64,000 nt of DNA from Bacillota bacterium (lineage in GTDB: Bacteria > Bacillota > Bacilli > Paenibacillales > NBRC-103111), in the NCBI GenBank assembly GCA_023388055.1, contig JAEWGW010000029.1:1-64000 (forward strand). Direction: 5' to 3'. Every line of letters starts with the position of its first letter. The first letter of the stretch is position 1. Below, piece by piece: positions 16,499 to 26,087 of the stretch. The position numbers and the translations under genes are program-made. Below the pieces are notes generated by a model. The model was not told the origin of the DNA. It ran no database searches and was given only the letters and a program-made list of their open reading frames with translations.

Positions 16499-17280
16499 TG
16501 CATCCCCTGGGGGCGGCGTTCCAGCTGCTAAGCCGCTTCCCGGTGCCGGTGGAGATTCCCTTCAACAATAGGGTGCTCCGCAGAAGTGTGGTCTGTTACC
16601 CCCTGGTGGGGTTAGCCATCGGACTTGTCCTTGCGGGGTCAGGGTTGGGCTTGTCCTGGCTTTTGCCCCCGGTGCCTGCTGCCGCATTGCTCACCGGGCT
16701 GTGGGTGATGCTGACTGGAGGCTTTCATCTGGACGGGCTGATGGACACGGCGGATGGTGTGCTGAGCCACCGTTCCCGGGAGGACATGCTGGCCATTATG
16801 AAGGACAGCCGGGTGGGGGCGATGGGGGCGGCGGCCTGTGTGCTGCAGCTGCTGATGAAGTTTGCCCTCTTGGAGGGCTTGTTGGAGTCCGGCTGGCACA
16901 ATGGGGTTGGATTATTGCCTGCGATGGCGATCTGGAGCCGGTGGACCATGGCGGCAGCTGTAGCCTGGTGGCCGTATGCCCGCTCAGGTGGGGGATTAGG
17001 CGCCTTGCTGTCCGGCTTTGGAGGCAGGCAGCTGGCTGTTTGTACGGTCCTGGCTGCAGGTCTGTCCGCAGGAACGGGGGGTTGGGGCGGTGAAACGATC
17101 CAAACAGGCATGGTTTTGGCCCTCGCTCTTGGTTTGCCGGCTCTTGGCTTCAGTGTTCTGCTGGCCCGCAGGCTGGCGTCCAGACTGGGCGGTCTGACAG
17201 GGGACACCTATGGAGCCATTAATGAACTGACGGAAACCTTTTTGCTGCTGGTTATTCTGGTGGCAGGCAGACTGCTGTGA
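16465..17280 (+). CDS. cobS: Adenosylcobinamide-GDP ribazoletransferase (cobalamin synthase)
   Basis: A 271-residue polytopic membrane enzyme that joins adenosylcobinamide-GDP and alpha-ribazole in the last assembly step. Landmarks are FQLLSRFPVPVEIPF, TGGFHLDGLMDTADGVLSH, MKDSRVGAMGA, and the C-terminal LGGLTGDTYGAINELTE with the conserved metal-binding acidic residues. The ATG lies inside the end of cbiB and follows GGAGGTGTT. Confidence 0.95.
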   Translation: MRNRNSSWLEMMHPLGAAFQLLSRFPVPVEIPFNNRVLRRSVVCYPLVGLAIGLVLAGSGLGLSWLLPPVPAAALLTGLWVMLTGGFHLDGLMDTADGVLSHRSREDMLAIMKDSRVGAMGAAACVLQLLMKFALLEGLLESGWHNGVGLLPAMAIWSRWTMAAAVAWWPYARSGGGLGALLSGFGGRQLAVCTVLAAGLSAGTGGWGGETIQTGMVLALALGLPALGFSVLLARRLASRLGGLTGDTYGAINELTETFLLLVILVAGRLL

Positions 17281-17305
17281 AGAAGACGGAATAAGGTCGG
17301 TGAAC

Positions 17306-18403
17306 ATGATGCTGGAAAAACACGGGCACGGCGGCGACGTCTGGACGGCGGCGGAGCTGTACGGCATAGATAAAAACAGCTTTTTGGACTTTAGCTCCAA
17401 CATGAATCCCCTGGGTCCTCCGGAAGCGGCGGGGCGGATTATCCGGGAGGAATGGAGGCGGGAGCTGTCGCGTTACCCGGACCCGGATTGCCGGGAGCTG
17501 CGCCAACGAATCGGCGAGGTCTACGGCGTTCCCGCCTCTTGTGTGCTGGCAGGCAACGGCGCCGCCGAGATCATCGATCTGGCAGTACGGTCCCGGCAGC
17601 CTCGGACAGTTGGGCTTCTGCAGCCCTCCTTCCGGGAATATGCAACCGCCGCCTTGCGGGCAGGGGCCGGAATCGTGGACATTCCGCTTTCTAGGGAACG
17701 GAATTTTGATCCGGACTGGGGTTCGGCGGAGCTGCAAAAGGCTGTTGGGGAGACAGAGCTGTTCCTGTTCGGGCATCCCAATAATCCCACAGGGCGGCTG
17801 CTCCCGCCTGAGTTCGTCCGGCAGCTGACGGCTGTGGGGAAGCCGGTGATTCTCGATGAGGCCTTCATTGACTTCTCCGGAGAGGAGGAATCGATGAGCT
17901 TCATCCGTCAGGCGGCAGAATCCGACCAGTTATGTGTGGTCCGCTCCATGACCAAGTTCTATACCGTGCCCGGGCTGCGCCTTGGTTTTGCAGTGGCAGG
18001 CCCGGGCTGGATCGAAGCCATGAAACGCCTGCAGGTGGAATGGAGCGTCAATGGCCTGGCCCAGCGCATCGGGCAGGCGGTATTGGGAGATGTGGAATAC
18101 GCACAAGCCACCGGGGATTGGCTGCGGGAGGAATCGGCCTGGTTGACCCAGGCGTTGACCGGAATCGGTCTTGGGGTGACTCCCAGCGCCGCCAATTATT
18201 TGCTGTTCCGCATCCCTGCGGAATGGGGCGTCACCATTCACGGCCTGCAGGAGGCTATGGGACGCAGAGGCATCCTGATCCGCAGCGCCGCCACCTACCA
18301 GGGGCTGGACGACAGCTACGGACGGACGGCGATTCGCAGCCGTGAGGACAACAGGCGGCTGGTTGGGGCAATGGCCGCTTGTTTGGCGGATTTGCGGAGG
18401 TAG
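17306..18403 (+). CDS. cobD: Threonine-phosphate decarboxylase
   Basis: A fold-type I PLP enzyme of about 365 residues that makes aminopropanol phosphate from threonine phosphate for CbiB. It begins HGHGGDVWTAAELYGIDKNSFLDFSSNMNPLGPP (N-terminal signature of the CobD/HisC family), with HPNNPTGRL, LDEAFIDF, and the Schiff-base lysine in RSMTKFYTVPGLRLGF. Histidinol-phosphate aminotransferase is similar, but position between cobS and cbiP supports CobD. GTG 17300, ATG 17306 and ATG 17309 are in frame; AAGGT spacing favours 17306. Confidence 0.9.
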   Translation: MMLEKHGHGGDVWTAAELYGIDKNSFLDFSSNMNPLGPPEAAGRIIREEWRRELSRYPDPDCRELRQRIGEVYGVPASCVLAGNGAAEIIDLAVRSRQPRTVGLLQPSFREYATAALRAGAGIVDIPLSRERNFDPDWGSAELQKAVGETELFLFGHPNNPTGRLLPPEFVRQLTAVGKPVILDEAFIDFSGEEESMSFIRQAAESDQLCVVRSMTKFYTVPGLRLGFAVAGPGWIEAMKRLQVEWSVNGLAQRIGQAVLGDVEYAQATGDWLREESAWLTQALTGIGLGVTPSAANYLLFRIPAEWGVTIHGLQEAMGRRGILIRSAATYQGLDDSYGRTAIRSREDNRRLVGAMAACLADLRR

Positions 18404-18519
18404 CTGAACGGGCCGGGCTGGCCTGAAGCGGGATATAGGCTAATCTATTGTGATTGCTTGCTGCTGGTTTGCCGTTATGGGCGCAGTTTGCCCTGTCACT
18501 TGCCCTTGTGCAAGGAGAC

Positions 18520-18593
18520 AGCGGAAAAATGCTTCCGCTATGTGCGCTTTTCGTCTGCAGGCGATCCATTAACGGAAAATCCTTTCCGTTAAT
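18520..18593. repeat. Pair of related hairpins, 50 bp apart
   Basis: Two palindromes with a common pattern: AGCGGAA...TTCCGCT at 18520-18539 and ATTAACGGAAA-ATCC-TTTCCGTTAAT at 18568-18593 (11 bp perfect arms). They sit in the 340 bp gap between cobD and cbiP, where I see no gene. The ~50 bp pitch matches the four-part elements elsewhere in the window. Confidence 0.65.
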
Positions 18594-18743
18594 CCGGAGT
18601 CAGCCCGAGAATGAGGCGGGCGCTCCGCCTACCTAACCTGCTGAACCTCCCCTGAGCCAGAGCCTATCCCGATGCAGCTTGGGTGAACCTGTCATTTTAC
18701 CGTAATACAGACTGTTATTATTGAGAGGAGGCTGGCGTAACGT

Positions 18744-20435
18744 ATGCAGCAACCGGAAGCAAAACCCGCCGGGAAAACCATTATGCTTCAAGGAACCGCG
18801 TCAGATGTGGGCAAAAGCATCCTGACCACCGCCTTGTGCCGGATTTTCGTACAGGACGGTTTCCGCACGGCTCCCTTCAAGTCGCAGAATATGTCCTTGA
18901 ACTCCTATGTGACTCCGGACGGCAAGGAAATTGGCCGGGCCCAGGGGCTGCAGGCCGATGCCTGCCGCATTGCCGCCACCACGGACATGAACCCGATTCT
19001 GCTGAAGCCGGTGAAGGACATGACCGCGCAGGTGGTGGTGCATGGCCGACCCTTGCGGAATTATGAGGCCCGGGCATACCGGGAGGAGTATCTGGAGGAG
19101 GCCGGAGGCATTGTGCGGGAGGCGTTGGGCCGCCTGCGGGAAACCTATAGCCTGGTGGTGATCGAAGGTGCGGGCAGCCCTGCCGAAATTAACCTCAAGG
19201 ACCGGGATATTGTCAATATGCGGCTGGCCGGCTGGGCCGATGCTCCGGTGATTCTGGTGGCGGACATCGACAGGGGTGGTGTGTTCGCGTCCATTGTCGG
19301 TACGCTGGAGCTTCTGGAGCCCCATGAACGGGACCGGATCAAAGGGTTTGTGATTAATAAATTCCGTGGGGATGTCTCCCTCCTGAAGCCGGGACTGGAT
19401 TGGCTGGAGGAGCGCACCGGCAAACCCGTGCTGGGTGTTATTCCTTTCCTGCCCCGGCTGGGGCTGGAGGATGAGGATTCGGCCTCGCTGGATACCAAGC
19501 GGGAGCAAAACCGGCGCAGAGCGGCCAACACCTTGAGAGGGTCAGGAGCTTCGGTGCAGGAGCATGAAGGCTACGCTGCAGCCGGCTCTGCTCCATCCGC
19601 CGCAACCGGCTCCGGCACATCTGCAGCAACCGGCTCCGGTACATCCCACGGCGGCCAAACACTCGCCTCACCCAAGCTGGACATCGCCGTTCTGCGTCTG
19701 CCCCGTTTGTCCAACTTTACGGATTTTGACCCGCTGGACGAGGAGCCGGATGTGGAGCTCCGGTATGTGGAGCATCCCGGGGAATGGGGGCAACCGGATG
19801 CGGTGATTCTGCCCGGCAGTAAAAACACCATGGACGATCTGGCCTTCCTGCGTGAGAACGGGCTGGCTGACAGGCTGCTGGAGCACCGGACTGCAGGTGG
19901 CGCAGTATTGGGCATCTGTGCGGGTTACCAGATGATGGGCCGCCGTCTATTAGACCCGGAGCATGTGGAGTCGGACCGGGACGAAGCGGAGGGGTTAAAC
20001 CTTTTCCCGGTAGAAACGGTCTTCACTCCCGTCAAAAAAACTGTCCGGGTAGAAGGGGAAGGCAGCTTGTTTGCGGAGCAAACCCTCTATCCCGTTGAGG
20101 GCTACGAGATCCATATGGGCGAAAGCCGGTTTCTGGAGCCGGTGACCCATCCCTTCCGGGTGTCGGAATCTATCGTGTCGATGGAACGGGCGCAGCCTCA
20201 CGCTGAAGGGGCCCAATCGGAGGACGGTATGGTGTGGGGAACGTACATTCATGGCATTTTGCACAATGACACCTTGCGCAGAAGCTGGCTGAACCGGCTG
20301 CGGATGCACAGAGGCTGGCCGCCGGAGGAGGAGCTGCTGCAATTCGGCAAACGCCGGGATGAAGCCATTGACCGGCTGGCGGAGCATGTCCGCAGGCATT
20401 TGGATATGGAACAGATTTATGCGATGATAGAATAA
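18744..20435 (+). CDS. cbiP: Cobyric acid synthase (glutamine-hydrolysing)
   Basis: The product amidates adenosylcobyrinic diamide to cobyric acid, using glutamine and ATP. The N-terminal synthetase domain has MLQGTASDVGKS (P-loop), FKSQNMSLNSYVTPDGKEIGRAQ, and VADIDRGGVFAS. The C-terminal glutaminase domain has the catalytic Cys in LGICAGYQMMG and the His in GTYIHGILHND. It has 563 residues, longer than the usual ~500; the excess is a low-complexity Ala/Gly/Ser/Thr linker (about 250-310, with the duplicated unit SAATGSGTS) between the domains. GGAGG lies upstream of the ATG. It may be named cobQ. Confidence 0.95.
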   Translation: MQQPEAKPAGKTIMLQGTASDVGKSILTTALCRIFVQDGFRTAPFKSQNMSLNSYVTPDGKEIGRAQGLQADACRIAATTDMNPILLKPVKDMTAQVVVHGRPLRNYEARAYREEYLEEAGGIVREALGRLRETYSLVVIEGAGSPAEINLKDRDIVNMRLAGWADAPVILVADIDRGGVFASIVGTLELLEPHERDRIKGFVINKFRGDVSLLKPGLDWLEERTGKPVLGVIPFLPRLGLEDEDSASLDTKREQNRRRAANTLRGSGASVQEHEGYAAAGSAPSAATGSGTSAATGSGTSHGGQTLASPKLDIAVLRLPRLSNFTDFDPLDEEPDVELRYVEHPGEWGQPDAVILPGSKNTMDDLAFLRENGLADRLLEHRTAGGAVLGICAGYQMMGRRLLDPEHVESDRDEAEGLNLFPVETVFTPVKKTVRVEGEGSLFAEQTLYPVEGYEIHMGESRFLEPVTHPFRVSESIVSMERAQPHAEGAQSEDGMVWGTYIHGILHNDTLRRSWLNRLRMHRGWPPEEELLQFGKRRDEAIDRLAEHVRRHLDMEQIYAMIE

Positions 20436-20452
20436 ATAAAAGAGGAGGACGA

Positions 20453-21025
20453 ATGATGCGAATTTATACACGGACAGGGGATGGGGGCCAGACGGGCGTT
20501 ATCGGCGGCCGGGTGGATAAGGATGACAACCGGGTAGAGGCTTACGGCACCGTTGACGAGCTCAACTGCTTCGTGGGGCAAGCCATGGCCAGCCTTGATC
20601 CGGCCCGATATGAGGATATGCTGCAGGAGCTGAAGGTGATTCAGAACGAGCTGTTCGATCTGGGCTCCGATTTGGCGTTGTTCAAGCCCGGACTGCGGCC
20701 GTACAAGGCCACTCCCGAAATGACGGTGAAGCTGGAGCAGCTGATCGACCGTTACGACGGGGAAACGCCCGATATTACCCGCTTTGTGCTGCCCGGTGGA
20801 TGTCCCGCCTCGTCCTTGTTCCACGTTTGCCGCACCGTCTGCCGCCGTGCCGAACGCCGGGTGGTGACCTTGGCCCGGACCGAGGAAATCAACCCTCCCG
20901 TGCTGACCTACCTGAACCGCCTGTCGGATCTGTTCTTCACCATGGCTCGAGCCGCCAACCATCGGGAAGGCGTGCCCGATTCGGAATATGAACGGAGCGG
21001 GGAGGTATTCCGCAGGAAATCATGA
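20453..21025 (+). CDS. pduO: Cob(I)alamin adenosyltransferase, PduO type
   Basis: A 190-residue protein that transfers the adenosyl group of ATP to cob(I)alamin or corrinoid precursors. It has the PduO-type N-terminus IYTRTGDGGQTGVIGG and the VEAYGTVDELNCFVG motif, then CRTVCRRAERRVV and YLNRLSDLFFTMAR, a four-helix bundle. ATG 20453 and 20456 are both possible after GAGGAGGACGA. Its last four bases overlap the next gene (ATGA). Confidence 0.92.
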   Translation: MMRIYTRTGDGGQTGVIGGRVDKDDNRVEAYGTVDELNCFVGQAMASLDPARYEDMLQELKVIQNELFDLGSDLALFKPGLRPYKATPEMTVKLEQLIDRYDGETPDITRFVLPGGCPASSLFHVCRTVCRRAERRVVTLARTEEINPPVLTYLNRLSDLFFTMARAANHREGVPDSEYERSGEVFRRKS

Positions 21026-21933
21026 GCTATTATGAGCCGATTACGTATATTGTCCCGGAGGGGGATGACGGCCTGGAGCTGAAGGCCATTCTCCGCCGGA
21101 GGATGGCTTTGTCCCGCAAGCTCCTGTCCCGCATCAAGCTGACGGAGGAGGGAATTACCGTCAACGGGGAGCGCCGGTATACCAGCGTACGCGTCAAAAC
21201 CGGGGATGTGGTGGAGGTCCGGATGGAGGAGGAGGATTCCGAGGACATTCTTCCTCAGGACCTGCCGGTGGATGTAATTTTTGAGGATGACCATCTCCTG
21301 ATCGTCAACAAGCCTGCAGGCATCATCGTCCATCCCACCACCGGACACTGGTCCAATACGTTGGCCAACGGCGTGGTGCATATGTGGCAGCAGCGGGGAC
21401 TGCGCATCCGCTTCCGGCCCGTCCACCGGCTGGACCGGGAAACCTCCGGGGTTCTGGCCATTGCCAAGAACCCTTATATTCACCAGCATATTTCCGAACA
21501 GATGAAGGCCGGTAAAGTGGAAAAGGAATACACCGCACTGGTGCGTGGGCATATGGAGCAGCCGGAGGGCACCGTGGATGCGCCTATTGACCGCAACCCG
21601 GACTCGCCCCATTACCGGATTGTGACGCCGTCGGGCTATCCCTCCGTCACCCATTACCGGGTGGTGGAGCAGCTGAAGGATGCCGCTCTTCTGGCCATTC
21701 GGCTGGAAACGGGACGCACTCATCAGATTCGGGTCCACATGGCTCATCTGGGGCATCCGCTAGTTGGAGACGCCATGTACGGCATTCCGGAGGACCGGGA
21801 GGCTTACCCTGGGGGAAGGCATGCCCTCCATGCATCGCGGTTGGGCTTTATCCATCCGGTATTCCGGACGCCACTGGTCTTCGAAGCGCCCTTGCCTGCC
21901 GATCTGGAGGCACTGTTGTCGAGACTAAGGTAA
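21022..21933 (+). CDS. RluA/RluD family rRNA pseudouridine synthase
   Basis: The product has 303 residues. A weak S4-like N-terminal domain (LSRKLLSRIKLTEEGITVNGERRYTS) binds RNA; the catalytic domain has the family motif HRLDRETSG with the nucleophilic Asp, plus IIVHPTTGH and ETGRTHQIRVHMAHLGHPLVGD. Such enzymes isomerise specific uridines in 23S rRNA or tRNA. Its start is embedded in the end of pduO, so it rides on the cobalamin operon although the function is unrelated. Confidence 0.92.
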   Translation: MSYYEPITYIVPEGDDGLELKAILRRRMALSRKLLSRIKLTEEGITVNGERRYTSVRVKTGDVVEVRMEEEDSEDILPQDLPVDVIFEDDHLLIVNKPAGIIVHPTTGHWSNTLANGVVHMWQQRGLRIRFRPVHRLDRETSGVLAIAKNPYIHQHISEQMKAGKVEKEYTALVRGHMEQPEGTVDAPIDRNPDSPHYRIVTPSGYPSVTHYRVVEQLKDAALLAIRLETGRTHQIRVHMAHLGHPLVGDAMYGIPEDREAYPGGRHALHASRLGFIHPVFRTPLVFEAPLPADLEALLSRLR

Positions 21934-22001
21934 AATGTTATGATAATTTTATTCGACGTACGGATGCAGCACATCGATATAGCCAAAGGAAGATGAAGCT
22001 G

Positions 22002-22358
22002 ATGACGGTTACATTCTATGGGTATCCCCCCTGCAGCACCTGCCGGAATGCCTTGAAGTGGCTGAAGGCGCAGGGAGTGGCAGCGGAGGTTAAGGATATT
22101 ACCGCCGAACCTCCCGGCAAGGAAGAACTGAGGCGAATGGCCGGCCTGGCCGGCTTGGACATCCGCAAGCTGTTCAACGTTTCCGGACAGGTTTACAGGG
22201 AGCTGTCCCTGAAGGACCGCCTGCCCGGCATGAGCGAGGACGAGATGCTGGAGCTCCTGGCGGGGAACGGCAAGCTGATCAAGCGCCCCCTGGTTACAGA
22301 TGGCGTGAAGGCTACAGTCGGCTTTAATGAAGAGGAATTCAGACAGGCATGGGCCTGA
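22002..22358 (+). CDS. ArsC/Spx family thioredoxin-fold protein
   Basis: A 118-residue protein with a CSTC redox motif directly after the first beta strand (VTFYGYPPCSTCRNALKWL), the ITAEPPGKEELRRM segment, and the family's IKRPLVTDG loop. This places it with YusI/Spx/arsenate reductase-like proteins; whether it reduces a substrate or binds RNA polymerase cannot be told. ATG 22002 is preferred over 21993 because AAAGGA is only 2 bases from the latter. Confidence 0.82.
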   Translation: MTVTFYGYPPCSTCRNALKWLKAQGVAAEVKDITAEPPGKEELRRMAGLAGLDIRKLFNVSGQVYRELSLKDRLPGMSEDEMLELLAGNGKLIKRPLVTDGVKATVGFNEEEFRQAWA

Positions 22359-22380
22359 CGGGACCGGGAGTGTCACGAGT

Positions 22381-23568
22381 ATGACCAGATGGAGATCCGC
22401 CAAGCTGAACCGTCTCGGTTCGGCTATATTTAGCGAGGTTGCGGAATGGAAACAGGAGGCACGGCAGAAGGGCCTTGCGCTCATCGATCTTGGTATTGGC
22501 AGTCCTGACGGGCATCCGGATGAGACGGTTGTCCGGGAGCTGGCCCGTGCTGTGCAGGACAGGGGCAATTACGGCTACCCCTCCTCGGAGGGAAGCCTGG
22601 CGTTCCGGGAGGCGGTGGCCGACTGGTACAGCTTCCGGTTCGGCGTTGCGCTTGATCCGCATAAGGAAGTTACTGCCTTGATGGGCTCCCAGGACGGGCT
22701 CTCCCATCTGGCTATGGCCGTGGCGAATCCGGGTGATACCGCTTTGGTTCCCGATCCCGGTTACCCGATCTACTCGGCCAGCCTGGTACTTGCCGGGGTG
22801 GAGCCGTATCCGATTCCGCTTTTGCCTGAGTTTGGTTACCTGCCCGATTTGGACTCTATTCCGGCCGAGGTGCTGGATAAGAGCACGTTTATGCTGTTGA
22901 ATTATCCCAACAATCCCTTGTCCGCCGTGGCCGATCTATCTTTTTTTGAGAAATTGGTGTATCTTGGATTCAGGCACGACCTGCTGCTCATCCACGATAT
23001 CGCCTACTCCGAATTGGCTTTTGACGGTTACCGTCCCCCCAGCATCCTAGAGATCAAAGACGCCAAAAAAACCGCTGTGGAATTCCATTCCTTGTCCAAA
23101 AGCTTCAATATGGCCGGCTGCCGGATCGCATTTCTGACCGGCAACGAAGATGCCGTATCCTCTCTGAAGGCGCTGAAGTCGAATATCGATTACGGAGTGT
23201 TCGAGGCGGTGCAGCAAGCCGGGATTGCAGCTATGCGTGAGGATATCCGCTCAGGACTGGGCGGGCGGAATGCCCTGGTATACCAGGGCAGAAGGGATCT
23301 TCTGCTTGGGCGGCTGGAGGAGTGGGGCTGGATCATCCCGAAGCCCAAGGCGACGATGTTTGTATGGGCGCCAGTCCCGGGAGGGATCACCTCCCGCAGC
23401 TTCGCAAGAGAGCTTGCCGTCGAAACCGGGGTGATCGTCATTCCCGGCGATGCATTCGGGCAATATGGGGAGGGGTATGTGCGGATCGCTCTGGTTCAGA
23501 ATGAGGATATGCTCAAGGAAGCAGCAGACCGGATTGGCGGTTTTTTGGGCGGACTTTCGGTTTCGTAA
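22381..23568 (+). CDS. Class I/II aminotransferase, LL-diaminopimelate aminotransferase-like
   Basis: A 395-residue fold-type I PLP enzyme. DLGIGSPDGHPDE at the N-terminus, NYPNNPLSA, HDIAYSELAFDGY, and the Schiff-base lysine in HSLSKSFNMAGCRIAF are typical of the DapL-like/PatA subgroup; RIALV carries the C-terminal Arg. Substrate is not certain: LL-diaminopimelate, methionine or aromatic transaminases of this clade look alike. ATG 22381 follows GGGAG; the frame is open further upstream but overlaps the ArsC-like gene. It starts 22 bases after that gene, so they may be co-transcribed. Confidence 0.82.
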   Translation: MTRWRSAKLNRLGSAIFSEVAEWKQEARQKGLALIDLGIGSPDGHPDETVVRELARAVQDRGNYGYPSSEGSLAFREAVADWYSFRFGVALDPHKEVTALMGSQDGLSHLAMAVANPGDTALVPDPGYPIYSASLVLAGVEPYPIPLLPEFGYLPDLDSIPAEVLDKSTFMLLNYPNNPLSAVADLSFFEKLVYLGFRHDLLLIHDIAYSELAFDGYRPPSILEIKDAKKTAVEFHSLSKSFNMAGCRIAFLTGNEDAVSSLKALKSNIDYGVFEAVQQAGIAAMREDIRSGLGGRNALVYQGRRDLLLGRLEEWGWIIPKPKATMFVWAPVPGGITSRSFARELAVETGVIVIPGDAFGQYGEGYVRIALVQNEDMLKEAADRIGGFLGGLSVS

Positions 23569-23664
23569 CGATACGGATATAATTTCATGCCATTCTGTCT
23601 ATGATGGTAATATAAGCACCGAAACCGGTGCGTGCAAAATTTATGCAGAAAGCAAGGTGATATG

Positions 23665-24801
23665 ATGGACTCCATTCAATCTTTGTCCGAGCTTTTGTCC
23701 GAGCAGAAGGCCGGGTCGTTCGTAGAAATTCCCGGCAGGCTGGCCCGCACCTTCGGGCAGACGACCATTTCCACCACCCTTCCGGTGAGCAAGCTGCTCT
23801 CCATCTATGAGGTGGATCTGGAAGTGCAGCGCTCCATTATCCCGCAAAACCTGACCAAGCTGATCGACTACATCCAGCTGTTCCTGGATCATCAGCAAAC
23901 CGTGTATTTCCCCGGCATTATTCTCTCCGCCCGCGGAGCAGGAGAATACGATGAGAATGCAGGCGTGTACCGGCTGAAGGCCATCGAGAAGCTGTATGTG
24001 GTTGACGGGCAGCACCGGCTGGCCGCATTCCAACGGCTGACAGAGTCCTTCCAGAGTCTGATGGCCCGGGCCAAGGACCGCCGGGAGTATGACAAGATGG
24101 AGGAGATTTCGCAGAAGCTGAACAGCCTCTACCAGTTCCCCATGTCTGTTATGATTTATCTGGATATCGACGCCCGTCAAGAGCGCCAGCTGTTCAGTGA
24201 CATTAACAAGCTTCCCCGCAAGATCGGCGGCAACCTGGCCGTTCTGCGTGACCAGCGCCGCTTCTACCATGTGGTCGCGTCCCGTCTGGCAGGCAGTGAC
24301 CCGAATCTGCAGGATATCGGCGTGGATATGTTCACCGAACGGGGCAAGGGTCCGGAATTCCTTTGGTCCTACCACCTGCTGGTGGAAGTGATGTGTGCGC
24401 TTTTTGAAGGCCGCATGCGTTCCTCCGCCCGCAACAACGGCTACCAATTCACGGAAGAGGAAGAGGATGACGCCATTAAGGAAGCCTCCTTCTACCTGGA
24501 CCGTCTGGTAGCGTATCTGCCCAAACCCGGCAAGGGCGTGATTGCCTGGTCCGAAAATGTGCAGCTGGCCCTGGCGCTGTTCTCCCATGAGGAAGCCGTC
24601 AAAACCGGCAGCTTCAACCGCTATTCCCTGGAGCATGCCCTGAAGATTCTGCCCCATATCAATTGGGACGGCATCTATGTGGGTGAGGAGAAGGACCGTC
24701 TGCCGAGACGCAGCCGGATTATGAAGGCGTACCAATATATCAAGGAATTCTATAACAATAACCAATTGATCTTAATCGGGACGAAGGAGGATGCGGGCTA
24801 A
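23665..24801 (+). CDS. DGQHR domain protein (DndB-type), first of a pair
   Basis: A 378-residue protein with the defining YVVDGQHRLAAFQRL motif at about residue 112, followed by a DINKLPRKIGGNLAVL segment (SDIN-x-x-P) seen in DndB-like proteins. DndB is the regulator of DNA phosphorothioation operons, but no dndA, C, D, E or restriction genes are present here, so function is unknown. AAGGTGAT favours ATG 23665 (23662 also possible). The stop overlaps the start of the next gene by one base. Confidence 0.82.
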   Translation: MDSIQSLSELLSEQKAGSFVEIPGRLARTFGQTTISTTLPVSKLLSIYEVDLEVQRSIIPQNLTKLIDYIQLFLDHQQTVYFPGIILSARGAGEYDENAGVYRLKAIEKLYVVDGQHRLAAFQRLTESFQSLMARAKDRREYDKMEEISQKLNSLYQFPMSVMIYLDIDARQERQLFSDINKLPRKIGGNLAVLRDQRRFYHVVASRLAGSDPNLQDIGVDMFTERGKGPEFLWSYHLLVEVMCALFEGRMRSSARNNGYQFTEEEEDDAIKEASFYLDRLVAYLPKPGKGVIAWSENVQLALALFSHEEAVKTGSFNRYSLEHALKILPHINWDGIYVGEEKDRLPRRSRIMKAYQYIKEFYNNNQLILIGTKEDAG

Positions 24802-25973
24802 TGGAAGGCTTATGCTTAAATATGACCATTCATCCGTTCTGCGACCGGTTTGGGCTGGCAACGATTTCTTTGCCGGTGCAGGATCTGTTGAACTATACCG
24901 CAATTGATTCCATGGTGCAGCGCAAGCTTTCCGGCATGCAGCGCCGCAAAATCGCCAACTATCTCCAGGAGCGGGAGCTGGACCATGTATTCTTCGGCCC
25001 CGTTACCCTGTCTCTGCGCGACGTCAGCCAACTTGCCCGCGATGAGGCAGGCGGCCTGTACCTGCGCCACGGCTCCAAGCTGAGCATTCTGGACGGACAA
25101 CACCGGATTATGGCCTTGGGCTACGTCAATGAGCAAATGCAGAAGGAAGTCCGGCGCTACGAGAAGAAGCTGGCCGCCCTCAAGCTTAAGATCCGCCGCC
25201 AAGGGGAAAATGACGAGCTGAAGGAAGAAGCCGCCCAAACGGAGGGTCTTCTGGAGCAGTTGGAGAAACGCCGCCTGGATTTGGTGGAAACCGAGCTGTC
25301 CGTGCAGCTGTATGTGGGTTTGACCGAGGAAGAGGAAAAACAGCTGTTCGGAGATATCAACTCCAAGGTGCAGCTGGTTTCCAAGGAGCTGGGCCATTCC
25401 TTCGACTCCACCGATCCGCTGAATCTGGTGATTCAGCAGGTAGCCGACCATAATGTCTACCTGAAGGCAGCCGGTGTGGAGAAACGCAGCAACCTGACCT
25501 CCTTCAACAAAAATTTCACGTCCTTCAGCTGGCTGTATTCCACCTCCGTCATGCTGTTCTCCGGGCGTCTGCAAACCTCCTATGAGCTGGCCCGGCGGAT
25601 CCGCAAGGCTCCGGCCACTTATGTGGAGATTCTGCACCAATTCTTTAATACCATTCTGCCGTTGATGCCGGAGCAGCCGGGCCTCCCCCACTACTCCACC
25701 TCCAGCCGTGTGATGCAGGAGGGGATTGCTCTGTATGCGCATCAGCACCTGTTCAAAAACGGCGAATACGACGAAAAGGGTCTGCAATGCCTGCAGATTT
25801 TCGATGGCTTCGATTGGAGCCATGAGAACGAGGATCTGATTCGGGTATTCGGTTCGCTGGACAATGGCAAGCTGAACCTGATCCACGAAAAATCCCTGCG
25901 CAAGCATGTGAAAATGGTGGATCTGTTCCAGTCCCTGTACAAGGAAGGCGCCGAGTCGGAAGCGTTGGCATAG
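24801..25973 (+). CDS. DGQHR domain protein (DndB-type), second of a pair
   Basis: A 390-residue protein with KLSILDGQHRIMALGYV at about residue 94 and QLFGDINSKVQLVSKEL, the equivalent of the SDIN motif of its neighbour. Between them is a helical, probably coiled-coil insert (about 105-170, rich in Lys/Glu/Leu) absent from the first protein. The two are clearly homologous but divergent, which suggests an old duplication and perhaps a heteromer. Translation is coupled to the first gene (TAATG overlap, GAAGGAGG 10 bases upstream). Confidence 0.82.
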   Translation: MEGLCLNMTIHPFCDRFGLATISLPVQDLLNYTAIDSMVQRKLSGMQRRKIANYLQERELDHVFFGPVTLSLRDVSQLARDEAGGLYLRHGSKLSILDGQHRIMALGYVNEQMQKEVRRYEKKLAALKLKIRRQGENDELKEEAAQTEGLLEQLEKRRLDLVETELSVQLYVGLTEEEEKQLFGDINSKVQLVSKELGHSFDSTDPLNLVIQQVADHNVYLKAAGVEKRSNLTSFNKNFTSFSWLYSTSVMLFSGRLQTSYELARRIRKAPATYVEILHQFFNTILPLMPEQPGLPHYSTSSRVMQEGIALYAHQHLFKNGEYDEKGLQCLQIFDGFDWSHENEDLIRVFGSLDNGKLNLIHEKSLRKHVKMVDLFQSLYKEGAESEALA

Positions 25974-26002
25974 GAAGTCTCTAACATCAGGTTTCTTCAG
26001 AA

Positions 26003-26056
26003 GAAGCCGGTTGGCCCTGGGGGCTGTCTGACGGACAGTCTCCTGCTGCCGGCTTC
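26003..26056 (+). other. Stem-loop between the DGQHR pair and the YhcH gene
   Basis: GAAGCCGG and CCGGCTTC close a 38-base loop that contains a second small hairpin (CTGTC...GACAG). There is no T run, so it is more likely an mRNA processing or stability structure than a terminator. Confidence 0.4.
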
Positions 26057-26087
26057 AACCTATTATGATAAAGAGGTGCAGTCCGCA

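Noticed and set aside
23665..25973. A complete Dnd phosphorothioation or restriction island
   Set aside because: Only DGQHR proteins are present; the flanking genes are an aminotransferase and a YhcH protein.
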